Source: M55B127 sp034521955 (GTDB lineage: Bacteria; Bacillota; Halanaerobiia; Halanaerobiales; M55B127). From it: a DNA stretch of 64,000 bases. The notes under the pieces are model-generated. The model had not been told where the DNA came from and did no database searches. It worked only from the letters and a program-made list of their open reading frames with translations. The DNA lies in assembly GCA_034521955.1 (NCBI GenBank), contig JAXHLT010000001.1, positions 186,001 through 250,000 on the forward strand. The letters run 5' to 3'. Position numbers and translations under genes: made by a program. Within the stretch, counting starts at the first letter, position 1. Each line of letters starts with the position of its first letter. This document shows, piece after piece, positions 26,530 through 39,758 of this stretch.

Positions 26530-26557
26530 TTTATCAACCTTCCTTTTCTTGTCATTT

Positions 26558-27640
26558 TTAAATATGTCTATCTAATAAAACCTGATCTCTCAATCTTCTC
26601 AAACCATCTTTTATGGCTTGAGCTCGCACTTCACCAACACCTTCAACTTCATCTAATTCATCTAAAGAAGCAACATTAATTTCATTTAAGTCACCAAATT
26701 CATTAACTAAATTTTCAATAACAGGCATTGGTAAACGCGGGATTTTTCTTAAAATTCTGTAACCTCTCGGATCTATTAAAAGATCAAGTGAGTTTACATT
26801 ACCCCCATGCCCTAATACATTCCTTATTTCTCTTGTTGAAAGCATATCATCTTTGTTTAGTTCATTTAGCTCTTCAATTATATTTTCAGCTGTAACACTC
26901 TCTTCTAATTTTTCTTCAGAAATATAGTCTTTAATTAAAAGTTTATTTTCTTCATCTACATTCATTACTAATTCTTCAAGCTGCATCTTAATTAAGCGTC
27001 CCTCATTACCTAGTTCTAAAATATATCTTTCAATTTCACTTTTAATTTTTAAGACCATCTCTGCTCTTTTTATAACTGTTACAACATCTGCTATAGTAAC
27101 TAAATTTTCAAATTCTAAGGCACTTAAATTAATAAGTGTTTGATCAAATACTTTTCTATATTTTTCTAAAGTCTGAACGGCTTGATTAGCTTTAGATAAT
27201 ACTACTCTAATATCTTCTAACACATGTTTTTTCTCATTTTTATATAATGTTATAATATCTCTGCGTTCTGATATAGCAATTACTAAATCAGATGTTTGTT
27301 TAGCCACTCTTTCAGCTGTTCTGTGCCTTGCACCGGTTTCGCTTGAACTTAACGATGGATCGGGAATTAATAATGCGTTGGCAAACAAAATATTTTCTCC
27401 AGCTTTATCTAACACAATTGCTCCATCCATTTTAGCAAGTTCATAAAGATTGGTTGAAGTCAACTTTGCATCAATTTTAAATCCACCATCCACTAAATCT
27501 CTTATAACATCATTATTTTCTGTTAGTATTATTAATCCACCGGTCTTGGCTCTTAGTATGTTTTCAAGCCCTTCTCTAAACTGTGTACCAGGAGCTATTA
27601 ATTCTAATACCTCATTTAACCATTCTTCATGCTCTTTCAC
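26558..27640 (-). CDS. disA: Diadenylate cyclase / DNA integrity scanning protein DisA
   Basis: A 360-residue DisA that makes c-di-AMP from two ATP and scans DNA for branches. The DAC domain has the motifs DGAIVLDKAGENILFANALL and GARHRTAERVAKQT (DGA and RHR active-site residues). The central helical spine and the C-terminal helix-hairpin-helix domain (VASLDELDEVEGVGEVRAQA) bind DNA. It is adjacent to radA, the usual partner whose product inhibits DisA. c-di-AMP also controls osmolyte and K+ transport, relevant beside a cation antiporter operon. Confidence 0.96.
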   Translation of the reverse strand: MKEHEEWLNEVLELIAPGTQFREGLENILRAKTGGLIILTENNDVIRDLVDGGFKIDAKLTSTNLYELAKMDGAIVLDKAGENILFANALLIPDPSLSSSETGARHRTAERVAKQTSDLVIAISERRDIITLYKNEKKHVLEDIRVVLSKANQAVQTLEKYRKVFDQTLINLSALEFENLVTIADVVTVIKRAEMVLKIKSEIERYILELGNEGRLIKMQLEELVMNVDEENKLLIKDYISEEKLEESVTAENIIEELNELNKDDMLSTREIRNVLGHGGNVNSLDLLIDPRGYRILRKIPRLPMPVIENLVNEFGDLNEINVASLDELDEVEGVGEVRAQAIKDGLRRLRDQVLLDRHI

Positions 27641-27682
27641 AGGACAGCCTCCTTATTTATGTAATTTGGTTTAACTATAGTA

Positions 27683-29053
27683 CTAATAGTTAAAAAATAA
27701 ATCTAAAGCTTCTTTTAAATTTTTTAGTTTTAGTAAATTTAAGGCAGGATCAAATCCTCTATCTTTAACATTACCTGAAGGTACAACAATGTTTTTAAAT
27801 CCTAATTTTTTTAATTCTTTTATTCTTTTATCAAACATGTTAATTGCCCTTATTTCGCCTGTTAAACCAACCTCACCTAATACGGCAGTTCTGGAATCAA
27901 CAGGAAAATCATTAAAGCTTGAAATAACTGAAAAAACAATACCTAAATCTATAGCAGGTTCACTTGCATATAGTCCACCGGTAATGTTGACATGAACATC
28001 ACTAGATTTAAAATTAAATCCAAGCTTTTTTTCTAGTACAGCTAAAAGTATTGATAACCTTTTTTTATTTATTCCAGTTGTTAATCTCTGTGGAGTTGAA
28101 TAAGCACTATCAGTAACAAGGGCTTGAATTTCTATTAAAATAACTCTATTTCCATCCATTATTGGAACAATTATTGATCCACTGGCATTTTCTGGGCGTT
28201 CATTAATGAAAATTTGTGATGGGTTTTTAACTTCCTGCAAGCCCATTTTTTTCATTTTGAAAATTCCCATTTCATCTGTTGAACCAAATCTGTTTTTTAA
28301 TCCTCTAACAATTCTATAAGAGTAATTTTGATCCCCTTCCATCTGAATAACCGTATCTACAATATGTTCTAAAACTTTTGGTCCTGCAAGATTTCCCTCT
28401 TTTGTAATATGACCTATTATAATAATAGGTAAATTGGTTTCTTTTGCAGTTCTAAATAAATTAGAAGATACTTCCTTAATTTGATTAACACTTCCAGCTG
28501 ATGAATCTATACCAGGATGTTTTACAGTTTGAATTGAATCAATAATAACTAAATCATAGTCATTTTTATTAATAACTGATTTAATCTTTTTATAATCAAT
28601 CTCTGATAAAATAAAAATGTTTCTGTGTACTGCATCTAATCTTTCGGCCCTCATTTTCACCTGGTTTACTGATTCTTCACCGGTTATATATAAAACCTTT
28701 TTATCCTGGTTAGCCAAAAGGAAAGCCACCTGCAAAATCAAGGTGGATTTACCAATTCCTGGTGAACCTCCAATTAAAATCAAGGATCCTTCAACAATAC
28801 CGCCACCCAATACTCTATCAAACTCTGATAAAGATGTTGGAATACGATTTTTTTGGGATCCTGTAATATCTTCAAGAGATTCAATTTTAGGTATTTTAAA
28901 ATTATCTATATCTAAATCATCATTATCTGTATTTTCCTCAAGAACTACCTCTTTGATGGTATTCCATTCTCCACAATTAGAACATTTCCCCATCCAATTT
29001 TCAGTTTTATATCCACAATTTTGACAGACAAATCTTTTTTTATTTTTTGACAT
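27683..29053 (-). CDS. radA: DNA repair protein RadA
   Basis: A 456-residue RadA (Sms). An N-terminal C4 zinc finger (CQNCGYKTENWMGKCSNCGEW) is followed by a RecA-like ATPase with Walker A GGSPGIGKST, the RadA-specific KNRFGS motif, and a C-terminal Lon-like domain (VHVNITGGLYASEPAIDLGI). It is a DnaB-type helicase aiding recombination branch migration. The frame extends 22 codons upstream, but the ATG at 29051-29053 (MSKNKKRFVC) has GGAG seven bases away and starts right before the zinc finger. It has its own promoter. Confidence 0.95.
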   Translation of the reverse strand: MSKNKKRFVCQNCGYKTENWMGKCSNCGEWNTIKEVVLEENTDNDDLDIDNFKIPKIESLEDITGSQKNRIPTSLSEFDRVLGGGIVEGSLILIGGSPGIGKSTLILQVAFLLANQDKKVLYITGEESVNQVKMRAERLDAVHRNIFILSEIDYKKIKSVINKNDYDLVIIDSIQTVKHPGIDSSAGSVNQIKEVSSNLFRTAKETNLPIIIIGHITKEGNLAGPKVLEHIVDTVIQMEGDQNYSYRIVRGLKNRFGSTDEMGIFKMKKMGLQEVKNPSQIFINERPENASGSIIVPIMDGNRVILIEIQALVTDSAYSTPQRLTTGINKKRLSILLAVLEKKLGFNFKSSDVHVNITGGLYASEPAIDLGIVFSVISSFNDFPVDSRTAVLGEVGLTGEIRAINMFDKRIKELKKLGFKNIVVPSGNVKDRGFDPALNLLKLKNLKEALDLFFNY

Positions 29054-29099
29054 TACAATTCTCCAGTTTAATAAAATTTGAGTTTGTACAAGTAATGTA

Positions 29100-29128
29100 A
29101 TTATACCATTTTTAAGCAATTATTACAA
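29100..29128 (-). promoter_or_regulatory. Sigma-A promoter of radA-disA
   Basis: Minus strand TTGTAA (29123-29128), 17-bp spacer, TATAAT (29100-29105), immediately after the clpC terminator and 47 bp before the radA start. Confidence 0.75.
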
Positions 29129-29133
29129 GATAA

Positions 29134-29157
29134 GAACCCAGCGGAGTTGCTGGGTTC
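29134..29157 (-). terminator. Intrinsic terminator of the ctsR-clpC operon
   Basis: The perfect 9-bp stem GAACCCAGC / GCTGGGTTC with a 6-nt loop is followed on the minus strand by TTATCTT, ten bases past the clpC stop codon. Confidence 0.88.
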
Positions 29158-29166
29158 ATTTCAAGT

Positions 29167-31587
29167 CTATTCTTCTTTATTAAAAACTAATTTATCTTGT
29201 TTTTTATCTACTTTAACTTTATCTCCTTCATTAATTTCACCACTTAATATATGCTCAGACAGTTTGTTTTCAACTAATCTTTGAATAGCTCTCCTTAAAG
29301 GTCTTGCCCCAAACTCTTCGTCATATCCTTCATCGATCAATTTCAGCTTTGCTTCATCAGTTATTTCAATATCAATTTCTTTATTTTTTAATCTATCTTT
29401 TAGTTCTCTAATCATTATTTCAATAATTTCTGTAATATGACCTTTATTAAGTGAATGAAATACTATTGTTTCATCTATTCTATTTAAAAATTCTGGTCTA
29501 AATGTATCTCTAAGCCTTGTAATTACATTATCTTTCATGTTTTCATATTCTTGTGATTCATCCTTTTCAGCTGTAAAGCCTAGTTTAGATTGTTTTTTAA
29601 TATAACTTGCTCCAACATTTGAAGTCATAATTACAACAGTGTTTTTAAAGTCAACTTTCCTACCATGTGAATCTGTTAAAGCTCCATCATCTAAAATTTG
29701 TAATAAAATGTTAAATACTTCTGGATGAGCTTTTTCAATTTCATCAAATAATATGACAGAATAAGGTCTTCTTCTAACTGGTTCAGTTAGTTGTCCCCCT
29801 TCTTCATGACCAACATATCCCGGAGGTGAACCTACTAACCTAGAAACTGAATGTTTTTCCATATATTCGGACATATCAATTCTAATCATAGCATCTTCAT
29901 CATCAAACATTGCTTCAGCGAGTGTACGGGCAAGTTCAGTTTTACCAACCCCGGTAGGTCCTAAGAAAATAAAAGAACCAATCGGACGTTTGGGATCTTT
30001 AAGCCCTGCTCTAGCTCTTCTTACAGCCTGAGATACAGCTTTAATTGCTTCATCTTGTCCTACAACTCTTTTGTGTAAGTGTTCTTCTAATTTTAATAAT
30101 TTCTTTGTTTCTGTTTCCTCTAATTTAGTTACTGGTATTCCTGTCCAGCTTGATACAATTTGGGCAATGTCTTCTTCTTTTACTACTGTGTCATTAATTC
30201 CTCTTTTTTGTTTCCACTCTTCTTTTGTTTTTTGTAGTTCTTTTTTTATTTCATTTTCTTCATCTCTAAGTTTAGCAGCTTTTTCAAATTCTTGATTTTT
30301 AACTGCTGCTTCTTTTTCTTTTTCAAGTTCATCTATTCTTTCGTTAATATTTCTTAATTCTTGTGGTCGAGTACTATTTCTCAATCGAACTCTAGAAGCT
30401 GCTTCATCCATCAAATCAATCGCTTTATCAGGTAAAAATCTATCAGCTATATATCTATGAGATAATTTAACTGCTGCTTTTATAGCCTCATCAGATATTT
30501 TTACTTTATGGTGTGCTTCATAAGCATCTCTTAATCCTTCTAATATTTTAACAGACTGTTCTTCCGAATTTTCACCAACCATTATTGATTGAAATCTTCT
30601 CTCCAATGCTGCATCTTTTTCAATATATTTCCTGTACTCATCTAGTGTTGTTGCTCCAATTGCCTGAAGTTCTCCCCTCGCTAAAGCAGGTTTTAGGATA
30701 TTTGCAGCATCAATTGCTCCTTCGGCAGCACCAGCACCAACTAAAGTATGCATTTCATCAATAAATAAGATTATCTCACCATTTTCAACTATTTCAGACA
30801 TTAATGCCTTTAAGCGTTGTTCGAACTCACCTCTATACTTTGAACCTGCTACAAGTGAGCTTAAGTCTAAAGATACTACTCTTTTATCTAGTAATATTTC
30901 TGGAACTGTTTCATCTACAATACTTTTTGCTAATCCTTCAACAATAGCAGTTTTACCTACACCAGGTTCCCCAATTAATACAGGGTTGTTTTTAGTTCTA
31001 CGACTTAAAACCTGGATAACTCGTTCAATTTCCTTTTCTCTCCCTATAACAGGATCGAGCTTGTCTTCTTTAGCCATCTCAGTTAAGTCTCTACTGTATT
31101 TATCTAACTCGGGTGTGTCACTTTCTTGTTGTTTTTTAGAACCCTGGCTACTTTCTTTTAATATTTCCATAATTTCTTTTTTAACTTCATTTAAATTTAC
31201 TCCGACTTCTTTTAATATTCTTACTGCTACACCTTCACCTTCTGTAATTAAACCTAAAAGAATGTGTTCAGTTCCAATATAGTTATGATTTAACTTTCTT
31301 GCATGTTCCATAGATAAGTTTAATACTTTCTTACTACGTGGAGTTAAGCCAACTGTTCCCTCCACTTTATTTTTACCCTGTCCTATTATATTTTTAATAA
31401 TATTTATAATCTGGTCTTCTTTTAAATTTGCCTTATCAGACAAAACTTTACCTGCAATTCCTTTTTTCTCTTTTACAAGTCCTAACAGAATATGTTCTGT
31501 CCCTACATAATTGTGATTCAATTTTTTTGCTTCAGCCTCTGCCATTGCAATTACTCTTCTTGCTCTTTCTGTAAATTTTCCAAACAT
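29167..31587 (-). CDS. clpC: ATP-dependent Clp protease ATP-binding subunit ClpC
   Basis: An 806-residue class I Clp ATPase. The N-domain holds two repeats (LNHNYVGTEHILLGLVKE and LNHNYIGTEHILLGLITE). AAA1 has Walker A GEPGVGKT at about 206-213, the M-domain holds a UVR-like coiled segment (NQEFEKAAKLRDEENEIKKE), and AAA2 has GPTGVGKTE. It unfolds substrates for ClpP, guided by McsB phospho-arginine marks or adaptors. It is the last gene of the CtsR operon and its start overlaps the mcsB stop (TAATG). Confidence 0.96.
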   Translation of the reverse strand: MFGKFTERARRVIAMAEAEAKKLNHNYVGTEHILLGLVKEKKGIAGKVLSDKANLKEDQIINIIKNIIGQGKNKVEGTVGLTPRSKKVLNLSMEHARKLNHNYIGTEHILLGLITEGEGVAVRILKEVGVNLNEVKKEIMEILKESSQGSKKQQESDTPELDKYSRDLTEMAKEDKLDPVIGREKEIERVIQVLSRRTKNNPVLIGEPGVGKTAIVEGLAKSIVDETVPEILLDKRVVSLDLSSLVAGSKYRGEFEQRLKALMSEIVENGEIILFIDEMHTLVGAGAAEGAIDAANILKPALARGELQAIGATTLDEYRKYIEKDAALERRFQSIMVGENSEEQSVKILEGLRDAYEAHHKVKISDEAIKAAVKLSHRYIADRFLPDKAIDLMDEAASRVRLRNSTRPQELRNINERIDELEKEKEAAVKNQEFEKAAKLRDEENEIKKELQKTKEEWKQKRGINDTVVKEEDIAQIVSSWTGIPVTKLEETETKKLLKLEEHLHKRVVGQDEAIKAVSQAVRRARAGLKDPKRPIGSFIFLGPTGVGKTELARTLAEAMFDDEDAMIRIDMSEYMEKHSVSRLVGSPPGYVGHEEGGQLTEPVRRRPYSVILFDEIEKAHPEVFNILLQILDDGALTDSHGRKVDFKNTVVIMTSNVGASYIKKQSKLGFTAEKDESQEYENMKDNVITRLRDTFRPEFLNRIDETIVFHSLNKGHITEIIEIMIRELKDRLKNKEIDIEITDEAKLKLIDEGYDEEFGARPLRRAIQRLVENKLSEHILSGEINEGDKVKVDKKQDKLVFNKEE

Positions 31588-32663
31588 TATATTTTTCCTC
31601 CTTTACCATTTAGTTCAGCCTGTATTAATTCAGCTCTTTTTATATCTCTTTTTGATGAATTAATGTTCTCACCTAATAAACTTTGCAGGTGAGCTGGCCT
31701 TATAATTATCAGTAGTTTTTTTAATAATAATGAATCAATTTCTTTTAATAATCCTAATTCAACACCTAATTTCACATAAGATAAAAGTTCCATTGCTTCA
31801 CTTGTTGATATACTGTATGCAAATTTTAATTTTCCAAATGAACGCATAATCTTATCTTTAATAAATGTTTCTTGTTCTTTTAGCAATCTATTTCGTGCAT
31901 TTTTTTCTTGTGTTATAACCTGTCTAGTTACACTTTCTAAATTATCTATTATATCTTCTTCAGCATTTCCTAATGTAACTTGATTTGAGATCTGATATAT
32001 ATTACCGGCTGATTCACTACCTTCGCCATAAATTCCACGAACAGTAAGGCCTAACTTACCTACAACATCAAATAATTTATTAATATTATTACTTAATTTT
32101 AAGCCAGGAATATGTACCATAACAGATGACCTAAGTCCTGTACCTATATTAGTAGGACAAGCAGATAGATATCCCCAGTTTTCAGAAAATGCATATTCAG
32201 TTTCCTTTTCAATAATATCATCAATTTGGTTGGCAATATCCCAACCTTTTTTAATTTGAAGACCAGGTAGTAATACTTGAATTCTTAAATGATCTTCTTC
32301 ATTTACCATAATACTTATCTTTTCTTCACTGTCAAAAAATAATATTTTACCATATCCATTTTTGACAAAATTTGGACTACTTATATTTTTTTCAACATAC
32401 ATCATTTTTTCTACAGGCGAAATGTTTTCAATCTCTATATAATTAAACTTATATTTTTCACCTTTTATATTAAATTCTTTATCTAATAAAATATTTTTTA
32501 TAATACGAACAACTTTATTTAGTTGTTCTTTTGAAGATTGGCCAGGGAAAGGCAGCATTTTTATATTTCGTGCTAATCTAATTCTACTACTTAATATTAT
32601 ATCATCTTCATTTCCTTTTTGTTTTATCCAATTACTCAATGATACCTTTTTATCATTGAACAT
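31587..32663 (-). CDS. mcsB: Protein-arginine kinase McsB
   Basis: A 358-residue guanido-kinase-like enzyme. The ATP-binding arginines are in ILSSRIRLARNI and the catalytic loop is SACPTNIGTGLRSSVMVHIP, including the conserved Cys. RGIYGEGSES follows. A C-terminal RPAHLQ segment fits the phospho-arginine-sensing allosteric region. It marks unfolded proteins, and CtsR itself, for ClpCP. Encoded between mcsA, its activator, and clpC. Confidence 0.95.
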   Translation of the reverse strand: MFNDKKVSLSNWIKQKGNEDDIILSSRIRLARNIKMLPFPGQSSKEQLNKVVRIIKNILLDKEFNIKGEKYKFNYIEIENISPVEKMMYVEKNISSPNFVKNGYGKILFFDSEEKISIMVNEEDHLRIQVLLPGLQIKKGWDIANQIDDIIEKETEYAFSENWGYLSACPTNIGTGLRSSVMVHIPGLKLSNNINKLFDVVGKLGLTVRGIYGEGSESAGNIYQISNQVTLGNAEEDIIDNLESVTRQVITQEKNARNRLLKEQETFIKDKIMRSFGKLKFAYSISTSEAMELLSYVKLGVELGLLKEIDSLLLKKLLIIIRPAHLQSLLGENINSSKRDIKRAELIQAELNGKGGKI

Positions 32664-32665
32664 GA

Positions 32666-33172
32666 TTACTCACTCCCTATTTTCTTCTCCAAAGCATATA
32701 TTTCATCTCTTAGTTCTGCGGCCCTCTCAAAGTTTTCTTTTTCAATTACCTTTTCCATTTCTTTTTTTAGTTCCTTGATATCTCGCCTTAATTTCAGATA
32801 CTTATCTTTATCATTTGGTATTTTACCAATATGTCTACTGCTTCCATGAATTCTTTTTATTAATGGACTTAGCTTTTCATCAAAAGTTTCATAACACTTT
32901 TCACAACCTACTAGTCCTTTATTACTAAATTCATCATAAGTTAATCCACAGTTATCACATTTTAATATATTTTTATTTTCATCATGTAATTCATCTGTAT
33001 TAGGATTTAAAATACCTGCAACTAGATTTTGGAAAGAAAAAATATCATCATCGTCCACATGTTGAGCTTCTTTTGCACATTGATCACACAAAAATATTTC
33101 AGATTTTTTACCATCAACAAATTTTGTTATATGAATTGAGGCTTCTCTTTTATTACAGTTACTACAGAGCAT
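32666..33172 (-). CDS. mcsA: McsA, activator of McsB (UvrB/UvrC-motif zinc protein)
   Basis: A 168-residue protein with CxxC pairs at the N-terminus (MLCSNCNKREA and CDQCAKE) and a second pair set (CDNCGLTYDEFSNKGLVGCE, then KC), typical McsA zinc fingers. The C-terminal UVR motif (EKENFERAAELRDEIYALEK) mediates Clp or McsB contact. It activates McsB kinase and helps inactivate CtsR under heat or redox stress. Adjacent to mcsB with a 2-nt gap. Confidence 0.93.
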   Translation of the reverse strand: MLCSNCNKREASIHITKFVDGKKSEIFLCDQCAKEAQHVDDDDIFSFQNLVAGILNPNTDELHDENKNILKCDNCGLTYDEFSNKGLVGCEKCYETFDEKLSPLIKRIHGSSRHIGKIPNDKDKYLKLRRDIKELKKEMEKVIEKENFERAAELRDEIYALEKKIGSE

Positions 33173-33195
33173 AAAAATCCTCCTTCTTTACAAAC

Positions 33196-33654
33196 CTAAA
33201 TTTTAAATATAGCTTTTAGGGTATTCTTTAATACTTGAGTTCTTATATTATTTTTTTCATCATCGTTAAATCCAATTGATTTTTTACTGATTGCTGCTTC
33301 TAATATGATTCTATCTCTTTGACTAATTAAGTTATTATCAAATAATCTTTTGACAATACCTTTTGCTTCTTTTGGTTGTAGTGGAGATTCTAGTTGTTTG
33401 ATTATATTTTTTATAGCTTCATTTTTAGAATTAAGTTTTACTTTAATAATTCTTACAAATCCACCGCCACCCCTTCTACTTTCGATAATATAACCTCGTT
33501 CTACAGTAAATCTAGTATCTAATACATAGTTGATTTGTGAAGGAGCACAGTTAAAATCATCAGCCAGTCTATTTCTCTTGATTTCTACTTCACCTTCATA
33601 TCTTTTAATTAATTCTCGTAAATAATTCTCTATTTTATCAGATAGACTAGACAT
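33196..33654 (-). CDS. ctsR: Transcriptional repressor CtsR
   Basis: A 152-residue class III heat-shock repressor. The winged HTH is in the first about 70 residues (NRLADDFNCAPSQINYVLDT, then RFTVERGYIIESRRGGGGFVRI), including the glycine-rich wing that senses temperature. The C-terminal dimerisation domain ends VLKNTLKAIF. It is the first gene of the operon and is preceded by a heptad repeat operator, so autorepression is expected. Confidence 0.94.
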   Translation of the reverse strand: MSSLSDKIENYLRELIKRYEGEVEIKRNRLADDFNCAPSQINYVLDTRFTVERGYIIESRRGGGGFVRIIKVKLNSKNEAIKNIIKQLESPLQPKEAKGIVKRLFDNNLISQRDRIILEAAISKKSIGFNDDEKNNIRTQVLKNTLKAIFKI

Positions 33655-33670
33655 ATGAATCCCCTCTTTA

Positions 33671-33689
33671 CTTTGACTTTTTTTGACCT
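33671..33689 (-). promoter_or_regulatory. CtsR operator
   Basis: Minus strand AGGTCAAAAAAAGTCAAAG: two direct heptads (GGTCAAA and AGTCAAA) spaced three bases apart, the CtsR box. It lies between the -10 element and the ctsR start codon. Confidence 0.88.
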
Positions 33690-33698
33690 TCTACTTAT

Positions 33699-33726
33699 AT
33701 AATACTATATATACAAAATAATTCAA
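33699..33726 (-). promoter_or_regulatory. Sigma-A promoter of ctsR-mcsA-mcsB-clpC
   Basis: Minus strand TTGAAT (33721-33726), 16-bp spacer, TATTAT (33699-33704). Its position just upstream of the CtsR operator fits repression by blocking initiation or early elongation. Confidence 0.65.
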
Positions 33727-33746
33727 GGGTTTAGATAAATAAAAAA

Positions 33747-33767
33747 GCCGTCATAATAAATGACAGC
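33747..33767 (-). terminator. Intrinsic terminator after the rRNA operon
   Basis: The stem GCTGTCAT / ATGACGGC (one G-U pair) with a 5-nt loop is followed on the minus strand by TTTTTTATTT. It separates the rRNA/tRNA-Asn transcript from the ctsR promoter. Confidence 0.8.
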
Positions 33768-33806
33768 TAATAATTATTTATAATATAAATATAATGTCTT
33801 TAATGT

Positions 33807-33835
33807 AAAAAAAACTATAACAGTTGTTATCGTAG
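33807..33835 (-). terminator. Weak upstream terminator after tRNA-Asn
   Basis: ATAACA-AC-TGTTAT forms a short hairpin followed on the minus strand by an eight-base T run. The stem is weak (about 6 bp, tight loop), so it would act as an auxiliary terminator ahead of the stronger one at 33747. Confidence 0.4.
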
Positions 33836-33863
33836 GGTTTAAAAGATAATTTTATTCTTATTC

Positions 33864-34031
33864 TTAAATACTATCCCTATAAAAAACAAAATACCTAAAA
33901 AAAATTTTATTTTTAGATGTCGGTTTATAATTGTTATTTTGATCATTAATAATTTCTAAAGTAATTATACCATTTGATAATAATAAAGATAAAAATATAA
34001 TAATAATTACAAAAATTATCACTTTTATCAT
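33864..34031 (-). CDS. Possible small membrane or secreted peptide (55 aa), doubtful
   Basis: An open frame of 55 codons lies between tRNA-Asn and the rRNA operon terminators. It starts MIKVIIFVIIIIFLSLLLSN, a Lys followed by a hydrophobic stretch like a signal or anchor, then a polar part (NDQNNNYKPTSKNK). I see no Shine-Dalgarno, and A/T-rich DNA readily makes Ile/Leu/Phe codons by chance. It is recorded because this stretch of about 400 bases has no other gene; no function is proposed. Confidence 0.2.
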   Translation of the reverse strand: MIKVIIFVIIIIFLSLLLSNGIITLEIINDQNNNYKPTSKNKIFFRYFVFYRDSI

Positions 34032-34054
34032 TTAAAAATAAGTAGACATAAAAA

Positions 34055-34130
34055 TGGCTCCCCGAGTAGGACTTGAACCTACGACAAGATGATTAACAGT
34101 CACCTGCTCTACCAACTGAGCTATCGGGGA
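34055..34130 (-). tRNA. tRNA-Asn (anticodon GTT)
   Basis: A 76-nt cloverleaf on the minus strand: acceptor TCCCCGA / TCGGGGA, D-loop AGCTCAGTTGGTAGAGC, anticodon loop CTGTTAA (GTT), T-arm GTAGGTTCAAGTCCTAC, encoded CCA end. It closes the rRNA operon after 5S. Confidence 0.95.
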
Positions 34131-34153
34131 ACATAATTAGTTAAAAAAAAGGA

Positions 34154-34269
34154 ACCGGCAGTGACCTACTCTCCCACAGGGTTACCCTTGCAGTACCATA
34201 GGCGCAGGAGGACTTAACTTCTGTGTTCGAGATGGGAACAGGTGTGACCCCTCCGCAATTACCACCGGA
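34154..34269 (-). rRNA. 5S ribosomal RNA
   Basis: About 116 nt on the minus strand, containing the conserved CCCATCTCGAACACAGAAGT loop and complementary ends (CCGGTGGT near the 5' end, ACTGCCGG near the 3' end). Ends are estimated from the terminal helix. Confidence 0.93.
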
Positions 34270-34306
34270 AAGTTTATTAAATTTTTAAGAATGTTCTCTC
34301 AAAAAT

Positions 34307-34324
34307 GTATACAGGAATTAATGG

Positions 34325-34334
<10 letters not shown>
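34307..34334 (-). other. 3' arm of the 23S precursor processing stem
   Basis: The plus strand reads GTATACAGGAA, five unpaired bases, then GGAAAGTCAAGC. Both blocks are the exact complement of 37387-37409 on the other side of 23S, giving an 11+12-bp stem expected to be cut by an RNase III-type enzyme. Confidence 0.8.
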
Positions 34335-37386
<3,052 letters not shown>

Positions 37387-37394
<8 letters not shown>

Positions 37395-37409
37395 TTCCTT
37401 CCTGTATAC
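37387..37409 (-). other. 5' arm of the 23S precursor processing stem
   Basis: Plus strand GCTTGACTTTCC followed by TTCCTGTATAC, complementary to 34307-34334. Confidence 0.8.
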
Positions 37410-37450
37410 AGTTTTCAAAGAACATTTCTTTTGAGAGCTTTCAAACCCTC

Positions 37451-37466
37451 AAAAGTGAACAGCAGA
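37451..37466 (-). other. 3' arm of the 16S precursor processing stem
   Basis: Plus strand AAAAGTGAACAGCAGA is the perfect complement of 39118-39133 upstream of 16S, a 16-bp stem that loops out the 16S precursor. Confidence 0.8.
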
Positions 37467-37485
37467 TTCCTACGACAGTCTCTCT

Positions 37486-39041
<1,556 letters not shown>

Positions 39042-39117
39042 AATGAAAAGTTATCCTCTAGCTTGCGCTAGCTATAACTAAAATTTGTTTCTTGAAACTT
39101 CAAAAAAACTGTCAGGG

Positions 39118-39133
39118 TCTGCTGTTCACTTTT
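39118..39133 (-). other. 5' arm of the 16S precursor processing stem
   Basis: Plus strand TCTGCTGTTCACTTTT, complementary to 37451-37466. A small CTAGC-GCAA-GCTAG hairpin lies between it and the mature 16S end (near 39060). Confidence 0.8.
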
Positions 39134-39161
39134 CAAGGTTCTATTTCTCTACCGCGAAATT

Positions 39162-39190
39162 ATATTACCACTTTTCACGGGCGCTGTCAA
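39162..39190 (-). promoter_or_regulatory. rRNA operon promoter P2 (proximal)
   Basis: Minus strand TTGACA (39185-39190), 17-bp spacer, TAATAT (39162-39167), about 120 bp before 16S. The -35 is perfect. Confidence 0.85.
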
Positions 39191-39242
39191 GGGCTTTTTT
39201 TCGGCTCGTTTTTTATGCCTTTTTCCCTCAGCGACATTTTAT

Positions 39243-39271
39243 ATCTTATCAACTAACCCCTAAGATGTCAA
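39243..39271 (-). promoter_or_regulatory. rRNA operon promoter P1 (distal)
   Basis: Minus strand TTGACA (39266-39271), 17-bp spacer, TAAGAT (39243-39248). It gives the tandem arrangement usual for rRNA operons, with P1 and P2 81 bp apart. Confidence 0.72.
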
Positions 39272-39280
39272 GGACTAATT

Positions 39281-39682
39281 TTAATTATCTGCAATTATTT
39301 TTAAAATAACTGTTCTTGTTCTAGGTCCATCGAATTCACATAGAAAAATCCCCTGCCAACTTCCCAGCTTTAATCTGTTATTTTTAATGATCACTGTTTC
39401 GTTTGAACCTACAAGGGTAGTTTTTATATGTGCATCAGCATTTCCTTCTAAATGTAAGTAATTATCGTGTTTTGGTATCAACTTGTTTAATTCTTTAATA
39501 ATATCTCTTTTTACATCCGGATCTGCATTTTCATTAATTGTAACTGCAGCAGTTGTGTGAAGCACATTAATAACTAATATACCATCAGTAACTTCAGAAT
39601 CTTTTATAAAGTCAATAACCTGATTAGTAATATCAACCATATCATATTCTCTTGAACTTTTTACTTCCAGCTTTTTATCCAA
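39281..39682 (-). CDS. YjbQ/UPF0047 family protein
   Basis: A 133-residue protein of the YjbQ family: LVINVLHTTAAVTINENADP, then HLEGNADAHIKTTLVGSNET and LKLGSWQGIFLCEFDGPRTR, with the conserved His and Asp that bind metal in solved members. Some members show weak thiamine-phosphate synthase activity, but the true role is unclear. A thiamine transporter lies 1.5 kb away on the other strand, which may be coincidence. It precedes the rRNA promoters. Confidence 0.88.
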   Translation of the reverse strand: MDKKLEVKSSREYDMVDITNQVIDFIKDSEVTDGILVINVLHTTAAVTINENADPDVKRDIIKELNKLIPKHDNYLHLEGNADAHIKTTLVGSNETVIIKNNRLKLGSWQGIFLCEFDGPRTRTVILKIIADN

Positions 39683-39758
39683 TTAAATCCCTCCTCTAAG
39701 TATTCCTGTTTTAATTATAATTAATTTTGTTAATTAATATCAAGGTATTTTTATTTAT

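Noticed and set aside
33806..34050. Riboswitch or small RNA in the gap after tRNA-Asn
   Set aside because: The stretch is A/T-rich with only a weak hairpin near a T run; no conserved riboswitch blocks could be found.
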